DNA from: Tepidanaerobacter syntrophicus
Lineage (GTDB): Bacteria; Bacillota; Thermosediminibacteria; Thermosediminibacterales; Tepidanaerobacteraceae
Direction: 5' to 3'
Length of the DNA stretch: 64,000 bases
Assembly: GCF_001485475.2 (NCBI RefSeq)
Contig: NZ_DF976999.1
Coordinates: 1 to 64,000 of the forward strand
The notes under the pieces were generated by a model. The model was not told the origin of the DNA and searched no databases. It worked only from the letters and a program-made list of their open reading frames with translations. Made by a program: the position numbers and the translations under genes. Position 1 is the first letter of the stretch. The number at the start of each line of letters is the position of its first letter. This document shows, one piece after another, positions 1-11,068 of the stretch.

Positions 1-1732
1 CGAGACCACTGAAAAACTAGCCTTTTTTATCCTGGTTTCATCAAAAAATATCAAAAACCAAGATTTGCTCTGGAAAATATAGGTTTTTTAAAAAACAAAA
101 TAAAAAAAGAGGATACTATTGCTGCTATCCTCTTTATATTTACCGCTATTGCGGCTAGTTTCGATTGTATGGACACGCTTAACAGACCGTATCCCCTTGC
201 TCGATACAGCCCGTGAAATCGTTTAAGTTCGGCATTTTTGCCTTCGATAGAAGCTCTCTTTTTGTATTTTTCCTTAAACTCCTCGGTTTTTTGGTACTGC
301 GATATTTCATAAAACTCCGGTGTATTTAAACCTACATTGAGAATTTTACGCGAACTTCTTTTGCAGCATTTATCGTGTATGGGGCATGCCTTGCACTGAT
401 TTATTTCAAAATAGTATTTGTAGGTTTCTTTTTTGTCTTTTTTAGATTTAAAATGCCTCCTTTTTTCTGTTATGTTGCCTTGGCTGCACTGCCACTGGTC
501 GGAGTCTTTGTTATATGTAAATTCACTTTCATCGATTCTATAGACTGATTCGCTTACAGGTATATAGGCTTTTGCATTTATTTCTTTTATATCATCCAGT
601 ATGGGTTTTCTAAAATACGCTTTATCTGCATAAACTTCATCAATCCTTATGCCGGCTTTTTTTGTTTGTTCAAGCATTTCTTTTGTGTGGTTTCCGTCGG
701 TATATGCTCCGTTCGCTGTTCTTACGCAAGTGATGATGCGTTCATCCGTTGTCATGGCAAACTCGGTTTTATAGCCGAAATAATTATGGTTTTTACTTTT
801 ATAGCCGACTCTTGCGTCTTCGTCTATTAGCGAACGCACTCCTTTTTGATTTATAAACTTAGGGTCGTCTAATATTTCCTTAGCTTTGTTTATTGCTTCC
901 TTGGTCTTTTGTTCATTTGCGGATATATTTTCGTTTACTTTATCTATTACAGTCTCTAAGTATTCTTTCATTTCGGCCTTAGCCTCTTTATGATCTTCAA
1001 TTTCCTTGTAGGCCGGCGCTTCGGGTATATCTTCTAAGGTTTTTCCCGTTTCCTCTGTATATGTTTTAATGATCTTTTTTCCTAAATGTTTCATTAACCG
1101 TTCAGGGGTTTTTTTAATGGTATTTGCTTGTATATGGGTAGTATCTATGCTTACGCTGCCTCCTTCTATGATTCCCTTTTCTACACATTGTCTTACGATT
1201 TCTGTTATGATTTCGTCTAAGGTTGATTCCTCCAAGCGATGGGTCCTGAATTTTGAAAGCAGGCTTTTATCCGGAAGGGCATCTTCAGGATTGAGGCCTA
1301 AAAAATACAGGTAGGCAAGGTTTAAGCTTGCTTCCTCTATTACTCTTTCATCCGAAAGGTTATATAGATGCTGCAAGAAAAGCAGCTTGCACATCATTTC
1401 CGGTTCTTTTGCAGGACGGCCAAACTCTTTGCAATAGCTGCCTTTTAGCAGTTCGTTGATAAAAGAAAAATCAACCACTGAATCTATCCTTTTTAGTATG
1501 TGATTTTCCGGAATTTTGTCGTACAGCAATGAATGAAAACTCAGTTGCTTTGGCTTAAGTCGAAGCATTAGAAAAACCCCTTTTGATTGGTATTTGATCA
1601 TACTTATATTATACCATGAATAAGGGGTTTTTGGTACCTTAAAGCCAGACATTTCAAGGCTTTTAATCATTTTCTTGTGTTTAATTTTAGAATCAGATTT
1701 CTTTTATGGGGGGGACTTTTTCAGTGGTCTCG
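1..1732 (-). mobile_element. IS1182-family-like insertion sequence, probably complete
   Basis: The first 16 bases (cgagaccactgaaaaa) recur as an exact reverse complement at 1717-1732, bracketing one transposase gene on the minus strand. This is the structure of a simple insertion sequence. The left end coincides with the window edge, so a longer inverted repeat or a target duplication cannot be checked. The right end abuts a hairpin repeat next to the 3' end of purD. Confidence 0.75.
51..1568 (-). CDS. IS1182-family DDE transposase
   Basis: A transposase of 505 residues that would cut and join the IS ends. The N-terminus (LRLKPKQLSFHSLLYDKIP, then FGRPAKEPEMMCKLLFLQ and LPDKSLLSKFR) is the DUF772-type region of IS1182 and IS5-like transposases. 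The middle holds the DDE core, with SIDTTHIQANT, EVYADKAYF and a late RASIEGKNAELKR segment. Four cysteines in CKACPIHDKCC resemble the metal-binding insertion of IS1182 members. The start at 1568 (MLRLKPKQ) is chosen because AAGGGG precedes it; an in-frame ATG 34 codons further upstream encodes an atypical extension. The frame is intact, so the element may be active. Confidence 0.88.
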   Translation of the reverse strand: MLRLKPKQLSFHSLLYDKIPENHILKRIDSVVDFSFINELLKGSYCKEFGRPAKEPEMMCKLLFLQHLYNLSDERVIEEASLNLAYLYFLGLNPEDALPDKSLLSKFRTHRLEESTLDEIITEIVRQCVEKGIIEGGSVSIDTTHIQANTIKKTPERLMKHLGKKIIKTYTEETGKTLEDIPEAPAYKEIEDHKEAKAEMKEYLETVIDKVNENISANEQKTKEAINKAKEILDDPKFINQKGVRSLIDEDARVGYKSKNHNYFGYKTEFAMTTDERIITCVRTANGAYTDGNHTKEMLEQTKKAGIRIDEVYADKAYFRKPILDDIKEINAKAYIPVSESVYRIDESEFTYNKDSDQWQCSQGNITEKRRHFKSKKDKKETYKYYFEINQCKACPIHDKCCKRSSRKILNVGLNTPEFYEISQYQKTEEFKEKYKKRASIEGKNAELKRFHGLYRARGYGLLSVSIQSKLAAIAVNIKRIAAIVSSFFILFFKKPIFSRANLGF

Positions 1733-1774
1733 GACGGTTCTTTTGTGTTGTCAGACAACACAAAAGAACCGTCC
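1732..1774. repeat. 19-bp perfect inverted repeat (REP-like hairpin)
   Basis: The arms ggacggttcttttgtgttg (1732-1750) and its exact complement (1756-1774) flank a 5-base loop, tcaga. It lies between the IS end and purD. There is no T-run on the purD side, so it does not look like an ordinary intrinsic terminator. Sequences containing this GGACGGTTCTTTTGT core are, as I recall, dispersed in several Clostridia genomes; that is from memory and unchecked. Confidence 0.7.
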
Positions 1775-1810
1775 CCCTGTGTTCACCCCTGTGTACCTTG
1801 TGTACCTTGC

Positions 1811-3064
1811 TTACAAGCCGATATCTTTTCGGTAATGCATGCCCTCAAAACGTATTTTTGATACAGATTCATAAGCTAATTTTCTTGCTTCATCAACATC
1901 TTTCCCTAAAGCGGTAACTCCAAGAACCCTGCCTCCTGCAGTAATAATTTTCCTGTCTTTTTCTGCTGTTCCGGCATGAAAAACTATGCTTCCGTTCTTT
2001 TCGGCATCGTCTAAACCACTTATAACTTTACCTGTTTCATAATGGCCCGGATATCCGCCGGAGGCAATTACTACGCATACTGCAACTTCGCTTTTCCATT
2101 CTATTTTCGCATTCGTTAGATCGCCATCTATTACAGCCTGCATAACTTCCACCAAATCAGTTTTAAGTCTTGGAATTACAACTTGAGCTTCCGGATCGCC
2201 GAAGCGGCAGTTATATTCAAGAACTTTAGGGCCGTTTTTTGTAATCATGAGACCGGTATATAGAACTCCTTGAAAAGGAGCTCCTTCGCTAGCCATTGCA
2301 TCAATTGTCCGCTGTATTATATCGCGTTCTACTATTTTTGCTATTTCGGGAGTATATGCAGGGGCAGGGGAAACTGCCCCCATGCCGCCTGTATTTGGCC
2401 CTTTATTATTGTCAAAGACTCTTTTGTGGTCTCTACTGCTTACCATAGGCACCGCTCTTTTTCCGTCGCAAAAAGCCAACACTGTTACTTCGGGCCCCTC
2501 TAAATATTCTTCAAGAACTATGCAGGAGCCGGATTTGCCAAAGGCTTTATCTATCATCATGGTTTTTACCGCTTCTTTGGCAGTGCTTCTGTCAGGAGCG
2601 ATTATGACTCCTTTGCCTGCAGCTAAACCATCAGCCTTTACTACAATCGGCATCGGAGCAGTGTCAATATAGGATATGGCATCATTTGGATCCTTGAAAA
2701 CCTTGTAATCTGCTGTTGGTATATTATACTTTTTCATCAAGTTTTTAGAAAATATTTTGCTTCCTTCTATTTGAGCTGCAGCTTTGTCGGGACCAAAAAC
2801 AGTCAATCCTCTGTTTTTGAATTCATCTACAATCCCTGCTACAAGCGGCGCTTCCGGCCCTACAACGGTAAGATCTATGTTATTTTTCTTTGCAAACTCA
2901 GCAAGTCCTGGTATGTCTTCTGCAGCTATATTTACACATGTTGCCAATCGGCCGATACCGGGGTTTCCGGGCGCAGCATATATTTCGTCAATTTGGGGGC
3001 TTTTGGCAAGTTTCCACACAATCGCGTGTTCTCTGCCTCCTCCTCCCACCACTAGGACTTTCAC
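1811..3064 (-). CDS. purD: Phosphoribosylamine-glycine ligase (GAR synthetase)
   Basis: Joins 5-phosphoribosylamine and glycine using ATP, the second step of de novo purine synthesis in the cytoplasm. The 417-residue protein has the family's normal length. It starts MKVLVVGGGGREHAIVWKL, the family's first glycine-rich loop, and has the ATP-grasp core (VVKADGLAAGKGV, then YNCRFGDPEAQVV near the metal and ATP site). It is the last gene of the pur operon, 35 bp after purH. A good Shine-Dalgarno (GGAGGCGCC) lies just upstream of the ATG. Confidence 0.96.
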   Translation of the reverse strand: MKVLVVGGGGREHAIVWKLAKSPQIDEIYAAPGNPGIGRLATCVNIAAEDIPGLAEFAKKNNIDLTVVGPEAPLVAGIVDEFKNRGLTVFGPDKAAAQIEGSKIFSKNLMKKYNIPTADYKVFKDPNDAISYIDTAPMPIVVKADGLAAGKGVIIAPDRSTAKEAVKTMMIDKAFGKSGSCIVLEEYLEGPEVTVLAFCDGKRAVPMVSSRDHKRVFDNNKGPNTGGMGAVSPAPAYTPEIAKIVERDIIQRTIDAMASEGAPFQGVLYTGLMITKNGPKVLEYNCRFGDPEAQVVIPRLKTDLVEVMQAVIDGDLTNAKIEWKSEVAVCVVIASGGYPGHYETGKVISGLDDAEKNGSIVFHAGTAEKDRKIITAGGRVLGVTALGKDVDEARKLAYESVSKIRFEGMHYRKDIGL

Positions 3065-3099
3065 GCAAGGCGCCTCCTTTATTAGAATTTACTTACTTT

Positions 3100-4662
3100 T
3101 TAATGTTTGAAATGCCGCATTCCTGTAAATACCATTGCTATGTTATATTTATCGCAAACTTGTATAGAGTCTTCATCTCTTAGCGAACCACCGGGTTGGA
3201 TAATTGCCGTAACACCTGCTTTTGCCGCTGTTTCTGCAACATCCGAGAACGGGAAGAATGCATCAGAGGCCAGAACAGAGCCCTTTGCCTTGTCTTTTGC
3301 ATGAGCTATGCTTTGTTCTGTGGGCCATATCCTGTTCACCTGCCCTGCGCCTATGCCTACGGTCACAAGATCTTTGGCTAAAACTATGGCATTAGATTTT
3401 ACATGTTTTACTACTTTCCATCCGAACAGCAAGTCCTGCATTTCTTTCTCTGATGGAGCACGTTTTGTTACGACTTTCAAATCTTCCTTGTTAAAATCTT
3501 TTGTATCCAACTCCTGAACCAGCAAACCCCCGGATACTTTCTTCATGTCAAGACCGAAGTCGGTTTTGCCGTTAAAATCTACTTCAAGCAGGCGTAAATT
3601 TTTCTTAGTCTTAAGTATTTCTAAAGCTTCCGGTTCAAAAGCCGGAGCTATAACGATTTCTAAAAATATCTTTACCAGCTCTTGGGCAGTTTTCGCATCC
3701 ACAGGTCTGTTAAGGGCTACGATCCCGCCAAAAATCGACGTAGGATCGGCTGCATACGCTTTAACATATGCATCGTAGATATTATCGCTTGACGCAACAC
3801 CGCAGGGATTTGTATGTTTTAAGCCAACGGCTGTTGGTATATCAAATTCTTTAACTGCCTTTAATGCAGCATCAGCATCGTTAATATTATTAAATGAGAG
3901 CTCCTTGCCCCATAACTGCTTTGCTCCTGCAAGGGTGCCTTGATGCCTTCCAATTTCTCCATAAAAAGCAGCTTTTTGGTGTGGATTTTCACCATAACGC
4001 AAATCCTGGATTTTTTCATAAGCTAATGTAAGATCATTTGGAAATTCTATAGTTTTGCAGGTTTCTTTTTCTCCAGCCAAAAGCTGTTTCTCTAAATAAT
4101 CAGAAGTTAATGCATCGTAATGAGCTGTATGTTTAAAAACCTTGCAGGCAAGTTTCATTCTCTTGGTTATATCTATATCGCCTTTTTCTTTTAGTTCTTG
4201 GATTACCGGTTCGTAATCTGCCGGATCTACGATTACTATAACGTCTTTATGGTTTTTTGCTGCAGATCTGAGCATCGACGGGCCGCCGATATCTATATTT
4301 TCTATTGCTTCTTCTAAGGTTACGCCGGGTTTCTCTATGGTTTCTTTAAATGGGTAAAGATTGATAGCGACTAAATCAATAGGCTCAATTCCCAATTCTG
4401 CAATTTGCTGCATATGAGCTTCGCTATCTCTTTTTGCCAGGATACCGCCGTGTATTTTTGGGTGCAAGGTTTTGACTCGGCCTTCGAGAATTTCAGGAAA
4501 GCCTGTAACATCAGATACGGGTGTAACTTTTATGCCCGCATCTTGCAAGGCCTTAGCAGTACCTCCCGTCGATAGTATCTGTGTTCCTAAATCGCTAAGG
4601 CCTTTGGCAAATTCTATAAGGCCTTCTTTGTTTGAAACTGATATTAATGCTCGTTTAATCAT
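3100..4662 (-). CDS. purH: Bifunctional AICAR transformylase / IMP cyclohydrolase
   Basis: Catalyses the last two steps to IMP: formylation of AICAR by 10-formyl-THF, then ring closure. The N-terminal MGS-like cyclohydrolase domain is seen as [24 protein letters not shown] and [14 protein letters not shown]. The C-terminal transformylase domain contains [24 protein letters not shown] and [10 protein letters not shown]. The protein is 520 residues when started at 4662. An ATG two codons upstream directly abuts the AGGAGG motif, so the ATG at 4662, six bases from it, is preferred. It overlaps the 3' end of purN by 8 bp. Confidence 0.96.
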   Translation of the reverse strand: MIKRALISVSNKEGLIEFAKGLSDLGTQILSTGGTAKALQDAGIKVTPVSDVTGFPEILEGRVKTLHPKIHGGILAKRDSEAHMQQIAELGIEPIDLVAINLYPFKETIEKPGVTLEEAIENIDIGGPSMLRSAAKNHKDVIVIVDPADYEPVIQELKEKGDIDITKRMKLACKVFKHTAHYDALTSDYLEKQLLAGEKETCKTIEFPNDLTLAYEKIQDLRYGENPHQKAAFYGEIGRHQGTLAGAKQLWGKELSFNNINDADAALKAVKEFDIPTAVGLKHTNPCGVASSDNIYDAYVKAYAADPTSIFGGIVALNRPVDAKTAQELVKIFLEIVIAPAFEPEALEILKTKKNLRLLEVDFNGKTDFGLDMKKVSGGLLVQELDTKDFNKEDLKVVTKRAPSEKEMQDLLFGWKVVKHVKSNAIVLAKDLVTVGIGAGQVNRIWPTEQSIAHAKDKAKGSVLASDAFFPFSDVAETAAKAGVTAIIQPGGSLRDEDSIQVCDKYNIAMVFTGMRHFKH

Positions 4663-5299
4663 TGCCATCCTCCTGTTTGATTATTTTTACCCTTCGGCCT
4701 TCAACTTTCAATCTGCCTTCAGCAAATAATTTTACGGCCTCGGGGTATATCTTATGCTCCTCCTCTAAAACCCGAGCTGCCAGGGTTTCGACAGTATCAT
4801 CATCCATTACAGGTACAGCTCTTTGTAAAATTATAGGTCCTGTATCCGCACCTTCGTCAACAAAATGAACCGTCACACCGGTTATTTTGACTCCATAATC
4901 CAGGACGGCTTTGTGAACCTTCTCGCCATAAAATCCTTCACCGCAAAATGCCGGAATAAGTGAGGGATGAATGTTCATGATTCTACCGGCAAAAGCTTGA
5001 ACAAAATGTGGTGAAAGGACTTTTATAAAGCCGGCTAAGACAACTAAATCAACGTTATGGCTTTGGAGAATCTCTATTAGTTTGTCTTCGTAATCCTCCT
5101 TAGTGCTATAATTTTTCGGAGCGACTACATATGCCGGTATATTGTGGTTTTTTGCCCTTTCTATGGCATAAACACCGCTTTTGCTTGAAATTACTAATTC
5201 CACACTTCCCGGAATATAACCGGATTCTGACTTGTCGATTATCGATTGAAGGTTGGTACCTGAGCCTGATACAAGAACCCCAATCCTTAACTTCGGCAA
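4655..5299 (-). CDS. purN: Phosphoribosylglycinamide formyltransferase (folate-dependent)
   Basis: Transfers a formyl group from 10-formyl-THF to GAR. The 214-residue protein shows the GART fold: [16 protein letters not shown] at the N-terminus, [11 protein letters not shown], the catalytic Asn/His region [11 protein letters not shown], and [17 protein letters not shown]. All are expected for PurN. It overlaps the end of purM by 13 bp and the start of purH by 8 bp, consistent with translational coupling in one operon. Confidence 0.95.
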   Translation of the reverse strand: MPKLRIGVLVSGSGTNLQSIIDKSESGYIPGSVELVISSKSGVYAIERAKNHNIPAYVVAPKNYSTKEDYEDKLIEILQSHNVDLVVLAGFIKVLSPHFVQAFAGRIMNIHPSLIPAFCGEGFYGEKVHKAVLDYGVKITGVTVHFVDEGADTGPIILQRAVPVMDDDTVETLAARVLEEEHKIYPEAVKLFAEGRLKVEGRRVKIIKQEDGND

Positions 5300-6342
5300 A
5301 ATACCACCCCGCCTTTTCCTTTAACTGCCTTGCCTATTATCCATGCTTTCTCACCATTTTTCTGCAAGACATTTAAGACCTCATTTGCCGCATCGCAAGA
5401 TACCACAACCGCGTATCCTATACCCATATTAAAGGTGCGGTACATTTCCTTATCGCTTACTTGTCCTATTTTCTGTATCAAACTAAATACCGGTGGAATT
5501 TCCCATGAACCTTTTTTGATAGAAAAATGTATGCCTTCAGGCAGTATGCGTGGCAGATTTTCTATAATGCCGCCGCCGGTGATATGGGCCATGCCGTGAA
5601 TATCGAATTCGCTAAGAGATTCCACGGTTTTTACATAAATTTTGGTAGGCTCCAAAAGTTCCTCTCCCAAGGTTCTCCCAAGTTCTTCTATATAATCTGA
5701 TGATGAAAATTTGCCAATCTCAAAAAATACCTTTCTTGCCAGAGAAAAACCATTGCTGTGCAGGCCTGATGAGGCTATTCCTATAACTACGTCATCCTTT
5801 TCTATAGCTGAACCGTCTATAACCTTGCTTTTTTCAACAGCGCCCACGGCAAAACCCGCAATGTCATATTCGTCTTCGGCATACATACCAGGCATTTCTG
5901 CCGTCTCGCCGCCGATAAGCGCACAGCCGGCCATCTTGCAGCCGGCTGATACACCCTTCACTATATCGGCAACTTTTTCAGGTATGAGTTTGCCAAGCGC
6001 AATGTAATCTAGAAAAAACAGTGGCTCTGCTCCATGAACTATAATATCGTTTACGCACATTGCTACGCCGTCAATACCTACTGTATCGTGTTTATCCATC
6101 ATAAAGGCAATTTTAAGTTTTGTACCTACTCCGTCAGTGCCAGATACTAAAACTGGTTCCTTGTATTTTTTCGTATCCAGCTGAAAAAAACCTCCAAAAC
6201 TGCCTAAGTTTCCAAGCACACCCGGTCTGTAAGTAGAACGCACATGTTCTTTCATTAGTTCTACGGCACGATTGCCCGCATCTACATCTACTCCGGCATC
6301 CCTATAAGTTGCGCGCTTTATTTTAACACACACCCTTTCCAA
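5287..6342 (-). CDS. purM: Phosphoribosylformylglycinamidine cyclo-ligase (AIR synthetase)
   Basis: Closes the imidazole ring of FGAM with ATP to give [22 protein letters not shown] opens the family domain, and [14 protein letters not shown] and [11 protein letters not shown] carry the ATP- and substrate-binding motifs. [16 protein letters not shown] is also typical. The 351-residue reading starts with TTG at 6342, two bases after the purF stop. A GTG at 6333 is an alternative, but GGAAAGG is too close to it, so the start is uncertain by a few codons. Confidence 0.94.
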   Translation of the reverse strand: MERVCVKIKRATYRDAGVDVDAGNRAVELMKEHVRSTYRPGVLGNLGSFGGFFQLDTKKYKEPVLVSGTDGVGTKLKIAFMMDKHDTVGIDGVAMCVNDIIVHGAEPLFFLDYIALGKLIPEKVADIVKGVSAGCKMAGCALIGGETAEMPGMYAEDEYDIAGFAVGAVEKSKVIDGSAIEKDDVVIGIASSGLHSNGFSLARKVFFEIGKFSSSDYIEELGRTLGEELLEPTKIYVKTVESLSEFDIHGMAHITGGGIIENLPRILPEGIHFSIKKGSWEIPPVFSLIQKIGQVSDKEMYRTFNMGIGYAVVVSCDAANEVLNVLQKNGEKAWIIGKAVKGKGGVVFCRS

Positions 6343-6344
6343 AT

Positions 6345-7748
6345 TTACCGTTTTTCAAATAGGTAACCCTTGCCTTCTCCAGGAACATCAATAGGATATT
6401 CACCGGAAAAACACCCTAAGCAGAATTTTTCCCGAGGAAATCCCGTCGATTTTACAAGTCCATCAAGGCTCAAATAACCCAAACTGTCGGCGCCGATATA
6501 CTCCCGTATTTCTTCAACTTTTCGCTGAGCACCTATGAGTTCCTTGCGGCTAGAAGTATCAATGCCAAAATAGCAGGAGTCTGTTACCGGGGGAGAACTT
6601 ATCCGCACATGCACTTCTTTTGCTCCGGCATCTTTTAGGATTTTTACAATAAGTCCGCTGGTAGTTCCCCTTACTATTGAATCATCAACCATTACTAGAC
6701 GTTTGCCCTGAACAACTTCTTTTATTGGATTAAGCTTGAGTTTGACCCCTATGGTTCTTAAGTTTTGTGTAGATTTTATAAATGTCCTGCCCACATAGTG
6801 ATTTTTGATAAGGCCTATGCCGAAAGGTATCCCCGACGCCTGGGCATAGCCCATAGCTGATATAGTACCTGAATCCGGAACACCTATTACAAGATCAGCG
6901 TCAGCAGGATGTTCCTGAGCTAAGAGTCTTCCTGCTTCTAGCCTTGCCATATGAACGTTTGTACCATCTATCGTGCTGTCAGGTCTTGCAAAATACACAA
7001 ATTCAAAAATACAAACCGCTTTTGAAGTTTCTTTATTTTTATTTATGCTTTGCAGGCCTTTATTATTAATTATTACTATTTCTCCGGGCTCTACATCTCT
7101 GATAAATTCAGCATCTATGGTATCTAAAGCACAGCTTTCAGAGGAAAGGACATATGAATCACCTTTTTTGCCAAGACAAAGCGGCCTTATGCCATTAGGG
7201 TCTCTCATACCTATAAGTGTATCCTCTGTCATTATTACAAGCGCATAAGAACCCTTCAGTTTACCCATACAGCTTTCTACCGCTTCAGCAATGTCGCCGG
7301 AATGAGCTTGTGCTATTAAAAATGCTATTATTTCACTGTCTATTTCTGTTTGAAATGCGACACCGTTTTCTTGGAGTTCTGTTCTAAGTTCTAAAGAGTT
7401 TACTAAATTGCCGTTGTGAGCAACTGCCAAGGACCCTCTTTTATACCGCACTACCAGCGGCTGAGAATTTATCAAAGTATTAGGCTCTGTCGTAGAATAT
7501 CTGACATGTCCTATGCCTATGCGCCCGGTAAGGTCATCTAGTATTTCATCGTTAAATACTTCAGAGGCAAGGCCCATTGCTTTATGATATCTTATTCCAT
7601 TTCCTGAGCTAACCGCTATCCCCGCACTTTCCTGGCCTCTGTGCTGTAGGGCATATAAGCCGTAAAATATATCGCGCCCCAGGCCGGCATTGTTTCGATT
7701 TTCATATATGCCCAATACACCGCAGGCTTCTTTTAATTCATCGCTCAT
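6345..7748 (-). CDS. purF: Amidophosphoribosyltransferase (first committed purine step)
   Basis: Makes phosphoribosylamine from PRPP and glutamine. Residue 9 is the cysteine nucleophile ([16 protein letters not shown]), preceded by a short propeptide as in the B. subtilis enzyme, which is cleaved to expose it. The glutaminase domain has [12 protein letters not shown], and the phosphoribosyltransferase site is [14 protein letters not shown]. Cysteines in [10 protein letters not shown] and [12 protein letters not shown] match the 4Fe-4S ligands of the oxygen-sensitive Bacillus type. It overlaps purL by 4 bp (ATGA). Confidence 0.96.
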   Translation of the reverse strand: MSDELKEACGVLGIYENRNNAGLGRDIFYGLYALQHRGQESAGIAVSSGNGIRYHKAMGLASEVFNDEILDDLTGRIGIGHVRYSTTEPNTLINSQPLVVRYKRGSLAVAHNGNLVNSLELRTELQENGVAFQTEIDSEIIAFLIAQAHSGDIAEAVESCMGKLKGSYALVIMTEDTLIGMRDPNGIRPLCLGKKGDSYVLSSESCALDTIDAEFIRDVEPGEIVIINNKGLQSINKNKETSKAVCIFEFVYFARPDSTIDGTNVHMARLEAGRLLAQEHPADADLVIGVPDSGTISAMGYAQASGIPFGIGLIKNHYVGRTFIKSTQNLRTIGVKLKLNPIKEVVQGKRLVMVDDSIVRGTTSGLIVKILKDAGAKEVHVRISSPPVTDSCYFGIDTSSRKELIGAQRKVEEIREYIGADSLGYLSLDGLVKSTGFPREKFCLGCFSGEYPIDVPGEGKGYLFEKR

Positions 7749-9958
7749 TTTTTCATTCTTCCTTTAATAGCATTTTTAGAGACCTCTGCCATTTTTTTCA
7801 CGGGAACTTCAATATTGCCTACTGTTTTATCCTTCTGGTTTATGGTGAGCTTTAAGCTGTCGCCTTTTACAAAGCCAATTACGCTGACCTTTACACCTAG
7901 TTCTGATGCAAGCTTATTTAAAGTAGAAAGGTTGTCTTGTTTGAGGCTCATTATAATTCTTGATTGTCCTTCTCCAAAAAGCAATGTATCAGGTCTAAGA
8001 TTGCTTTCTATTTCTCCTTCAAAACCGATGTTTCCTGCTATACAGCATTCGGCAAGCGCTATGGCAAGACCGCCCTGAACAATATCATGTGCTGAATTTA
8101 CAAGGCCAAGCTGTATTGCCTTTAAGCAGCAATCCTGAACTTTTTTCTCTTTTTCGATATCTACTTTAGGAGCAGGACCTGCAACTATATCTAGTAATTC
8201 CTGTAGGTAAATTGATCCGCCAAGTTCATCAGTATTTTCACCCAGAAGTACTACCACATCTCCATCTTGCTTAAAGTCCATAGTGCAGTGTTTTTCTACA
8301 TCTTCTAAAACTCCGAGCATGCCGACAACAGGCGATGGATAAATAGCAGTGTGTTTGCCTTCGTTGTAGAAACTGACATTTCCGCTTATAACAGGAACAC
8401 CTAGTTTTCTTGCCGCATCTGACAAACCATCAACACATTTTTCGAATTGGTAATAAACTTCAGGTTTTTCAGGATTTCCAAAATTCAATCCATCAGTAAG
8501 CGCAACAGGTTTAGCGCCACTTACAACGAGATTTCTTGCAGCTTCTGCGACTATCTGCTTTCCTCCCTCATAAGGATCCAGATAACAGTAGTAACCATTG
8601 CCATCTATTGTAACTGCAATTCCGCGTTTTGTGCCTTTTATCCTGAGCACTGCAGCATCCGAACCCGGAGTAACTACAGTATTTGTGCCTACAGTTTGAT
8701 CGAATTGGCGATAAACTATAGCCTTGCTGGCAATATTCGGTAAATCCAGTAACTTAAGAAGTATATCATTTAAATCTGAAGGCACTGGGATTTTTGAAAA
8801 ATCTGTCTGTAATTTATCCAGATATTCCGGTCTTCTGCTTTCTCTTTTAACTATTGGCACACCACCTGCTAATGAAGCTGCGGGTACCTCGCCTACTACT
8901 TTACCATTTTCAAGTATTCTCAGCATACCGTCATCAGTTACGGTGCCAAATTTCACTGCGTCTAAATCCCATTTTTCAAAGATTTTCTTAACATCATCCT
9001 CGTGGCCTTTTTCAACAATTACCAGCATGCGCTCCTGGGACTCTGAGATCATTATTTCATAAGGCTTCATATCTTTGTCTCTTTGAGGAACTAAAGCCAC
9101 ATCGATTTCTATACCATTTCCTGCGCGGGCAGCTGTTTCGCTTGTTGATGAGACTACTCCGGCAGCACCCATATCCTGAACTCCTACAACCCATTCTTTT
9201 TGGAGAAGCTCCATGCATGCTTCCATAAGCTGTTTCTCTTTAAAAGGGTCGCCGACTTGCATTGGTGATCCCTGATCCTCATTGCCTTCCGTAAGCTCTC
9301 CGGATGCAAAACTTGCACCGTGCATGCCGTCGCGCCCTGTGGCTGCGCCGACTATCATAACGGAATTGCCTACTCCTGCCGCTTTTCCTAAAACTATTTT
9401 ATCGTGAGGTACTATACCAAGACACATAGCATTTACCAAAGGATTTTCTTCATAAGAGTCATCAAAATAAACTTCTCCGCCTACCGTCGGCACTCCTATG
9501 GCATTTCCATAATCACCGATGCCTGCTACAGCTTCTCTGAACAGATATTCTGCCCTGTCATCGTCGAGCTTTCCAAACCTTAAGGAATTTAGAAGCGCAA
9601 TAGGTCTTGCGCCCATTGTAAAAATATCCCTAAGCATGCCGCCTGCACCTGTAGCCGCGCCTTGATACGGATCTACTGCCGAGGGATGGTTATGGCTTTC
9701 TGTTTTCATAGCAATCGCGAGATTATCGCCGATATCAACTATTCCCGCATTCTCTCCAGGGCCCTGCAATACCTGCGGTCCTTCTGTAGGAAATCGTTTA
9801 AGCACTGCCTTTGAATTTTTATAGCTGCAGTGTTCAGACCACATTACGCTGTACAAACTTAGTTCAAGGTAATTAGGCTCTCTTTTGAGAGTTTTAACTA
9901 TTTCGTCAAATTCTAAATCAGTTAAACCAAGGTTCTTAGCTTCTTCTCTAGCAGTCAT
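7745..9958 (-). CDS. purL: FGAM synthetase large subunit, small type
   Basis: At 737 residues this is the short PurL that works in a complex with PurS and PurQ to convert FGAR to FGAM with ATP. Seen are [45 protein letters not shown] and [16 protein letters not shown], which form the two AIRS-like halves. It needs ammonia delivered by PurQ, which is the very next gene upstream (4-bp overlap) and lacks its catalytic Cys here, so PurL may rely on free ammonia or another source. Confidence 0.96.
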   Translation of the reverse strand: MTAREEAKNLGLTDLEFDEIVKTLKREPNYLELSLYSVMWSEHCSYKNSKAVLKRFPTEGPQVLQGPGENAGIVDIGDNLAIAMKTESHNHPSAVDPYQGAATGAGGMLRDIFTMGARPIALLNSLRFGKLDDDRAEYLFREAVAGIGDYGNAIGVPTVGGEVYFDDSYEENPLVNAMCLGIVPHDKIVLGKAAGVGNSVMIVGAATGRDGMHGASFASGELTEGNEDQGSPMQVGDPFKEKQLMEACMELLQKEWVVGVQDMGAAGVVSSTSETAARAGNGIEIDVALVPQRDKDMKPYEIMISESQERMLVIVEKGHEDDVKKIFEKWDLDAVKFGTVTDDGMLRILENGKVVGEVPAASLAGGVPIVKRESRRPEYLDKLQTDFSKIPVPSDLNDILLKLLDLPNIASKAIVYRQFDQTVGTNTVVTPGSDAAVLRIKGTKRGIAVTIDGNGYYCYLDPYEGGKQIVAEAARNLVVSGAKPVALTDGLNFGNPEKPEVYYQFEKCVDGLSDAARKLGVPVISGNVSFYNEGKHTAIYPSPVVGMLGVLEDVEKHCTMDFKQDGDVVVLLGENTDELGGSIYLQELLDIVAGPAPKVDIEKEKKVQDCCLKAIQLGLVNSAHDIVQGGLAIALAECCIAGNIGFEGEIESNLRPDTLLFGEGQSRIIMSLKQDNLSTLNKLASELGVKVSVIGFVKGDSLKLTINQKDKTVGNIEVPVKKMAEVSKNAIKGRMKK

Positions 9959-10659
9959 AGCGTTTTGCCTCCTTCAAAATATTGCAAGATAGACTGAAAC
10001 ATTCTAAGGCCGTCAGTGTTGCCTAAGATTTCTTCCGCGCAGCGTTCAGGGTGAGGCATAAGGCCTAAAATATTTCCTTCTTGATTTGCTATTGCTGCTA
10101 TATTTTCCATAGAAGCTACCGGATCTTCTTCGTCACCGTTTTTTCCAAAACCGCAGTAAGTAAGAACTATTTTATTTTGACTTTTGAGCTGCTCTATAGT
10201 CTTTGCATCGGCAAAATAGCTGCCATATTTGCACGAAAGAATCAATCGGATTACCTCATCTTTTTTGTAAAGATTGGTAAATGGAGTGGCAGTATTTTCC
10301 ACCTTAACAAGCACTTCATCGGCATAAAACTTTATATCTTTATTAATGAGCATTGTCCCGGGCAAAAGGCCGGCTTCAAGTAATATTTGAAACCCATTCC
10401 CTATTCCAAGTATGAGTTTTCCGGAATTTGCCGCTTCTTTAACCGACTCCATAACCTTTGTATGTGCAGAAAGAGCTCCAGGCCTTAGATAGTCTCCATG
10501 GGATGCTCCTCCCGGCAAAACCACAATATCAAAATCCGCAGGTTTAAAGGTTTCTTTGTGAAAGACATAGTCTGCGGATTGACCTAAAATATTTTTAAAT
10601 ACATGACAACAGTCACCATCGCCGCTGCTTCCGGCAAATTGTATAACCGCACACCTCAT
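9955..10659 (-). CDS. purQ: FGAM synthetase glutaminase subunit, nucleophile Cys replaced by Gly
   Basis: By position and similarity this is PurQ, which releases ammonia from glutamine for PurL. The 234-residue protein keeps [17 protein letters not shown] and the C-terminal [11 protein letters not shown] with the triad His and Glu. The nucleophile elbow, normally G-V/I-C-N-G-F-Q, reads [10 protein letters not shown] here: residue 87 is Gly (GGG codon) where Cys is required. The conserved AHGEG stretch is also replaced ([11 protein letters not shown]). The frame is intact and sits inside a normal operon, so this looks like a diverged, possibly structural, subunit rather than decay. Reaching GGG from a Cys codon takes two base changes, which argues against a single sequencing error. 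Confidence 0.9.
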   Translation of the reverse strand: MRCAVIQFAGSSGDGDCCHVFKNILGQSADYVFHKETFKPADFDIVVLPGGASHGDYLRPGALSAHTKVMESVKEAANSGKLILGIGNGFQILLEAGLLPGTMLINKDIKFYADEVLVKVENTATPFTNLYKKDEVIRLILSCKYGSYFADAKTIEQLKSQNKIVLTYCGFGKNGDEEDPVASMENIAAIANQEGNILGLMPHPERCAEEILGNTDGLRMFQSILQYFEGGKTL

Positions 10660-10661
10660 CT

Positions 10662-10910
10662 TTAAGCCTCCAATATTTCAAATTCATAATCTTCAACAAC
10701 CGGATTTACTAAAACCTTTGAGCACAGCTCTTGCACTGTCTTGCGCGCCTCCGCCACATCACAGGCGTCTATTTTTACCTCAAAATACTTGCCTGTTTGA
10801 ATATCTTTGACGTTCGTAAAGCCCAGATTTGAAATAACCGGCTTTATTGCACTGCCCTGAGGATCTAAAACTCCCGCCTTTGGAAAAGTAAAAATCTTTG
10901 CTACTAACAT
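10662..10910 (-). CDS. purS: FGAM synthetase subunit PurS
   Basis: The 82-residue accessory subunit bridges PurL and PurQ. It reads AKIFTFPKAGVLDPQGSAI, then LGFTNVKDIQTGKYFEV, the signature of PurS, and has the usual length. It is the first gene of the operon, so purE, purK, purB and purC, which precede purS in B. subtilis, must lie elsewhere. AAGGAGAGCTGC before the ATG supplies the ribosome-binding site. Confidence 0.95.
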   Translation of the reverse strand: MLVAKIFTFPKAGVLDPQGSAIKPVISNLGFTNVKDIQTGKYFEVKIDACDVAEARKTVQELCSKVLVNPVVEDYEFEILEA

Positions 10911-10940
10911 ATGCAGCTCTCCTTTTAAATAAAATTTTTA

Positions 10941-10973
10941 ACAGATAATACTCTGGCCAAAAGTATTATCTGT
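10941..10973 (-). other. Perfect 12-bp stem-loop in the purS leader
   Basis: Arms acagataatact (10941-10952) and agtattatctgt (10962-10973) enclose a 9-base loop. On the transcribed minus strand the stem is followed by TTAAAAATTTTATTT just before the purS ribosome-binding site. It could attenuate or stabilise the mRNA. The downstream run is not a clean U-tract, so a terminator is not certain. No purine riboswitch core was recognised around it. Confidence 0.5.
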
Positions 10974-11020
10974 CTATATAGAGAATAAATTTACTGGCAT
11001 TTTTTAATTTTAGTAAATAC

Positions 11021-11068
11021 ATATTATCACAGTAGCGAACATTAATCAATAGTTTTTACGAACATTTT
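11021..11068 (-). promoter_or_regulatory. Probable pur operon promoter with PurR-box-like repeats
   Basis: On the minus strand TTGATT (11044-11049) and TAATAT (11021-11026) are 17 bases apart. Two copies of cgaacatt, the core of the Gram-positive PurR box, occur at 11036-11043 (inside the promoter spacer) and 11059-11066. They are direct repeats 23 bp apart, whereas B. subtilis PurBoxes are inverted. A third near-match, complementary to ccgcacatt, ends at about 11093. Repression by PurR, relieved by PRPP, is the expected logic but is inferred. Confidence 0.45.

Noticed and set aside
1732-1774. Terminator of the purine operon
   Set aside because: The perfect stem is there but no T-run follows on the minus strand, so it is listed as a REP-like repeat instead.
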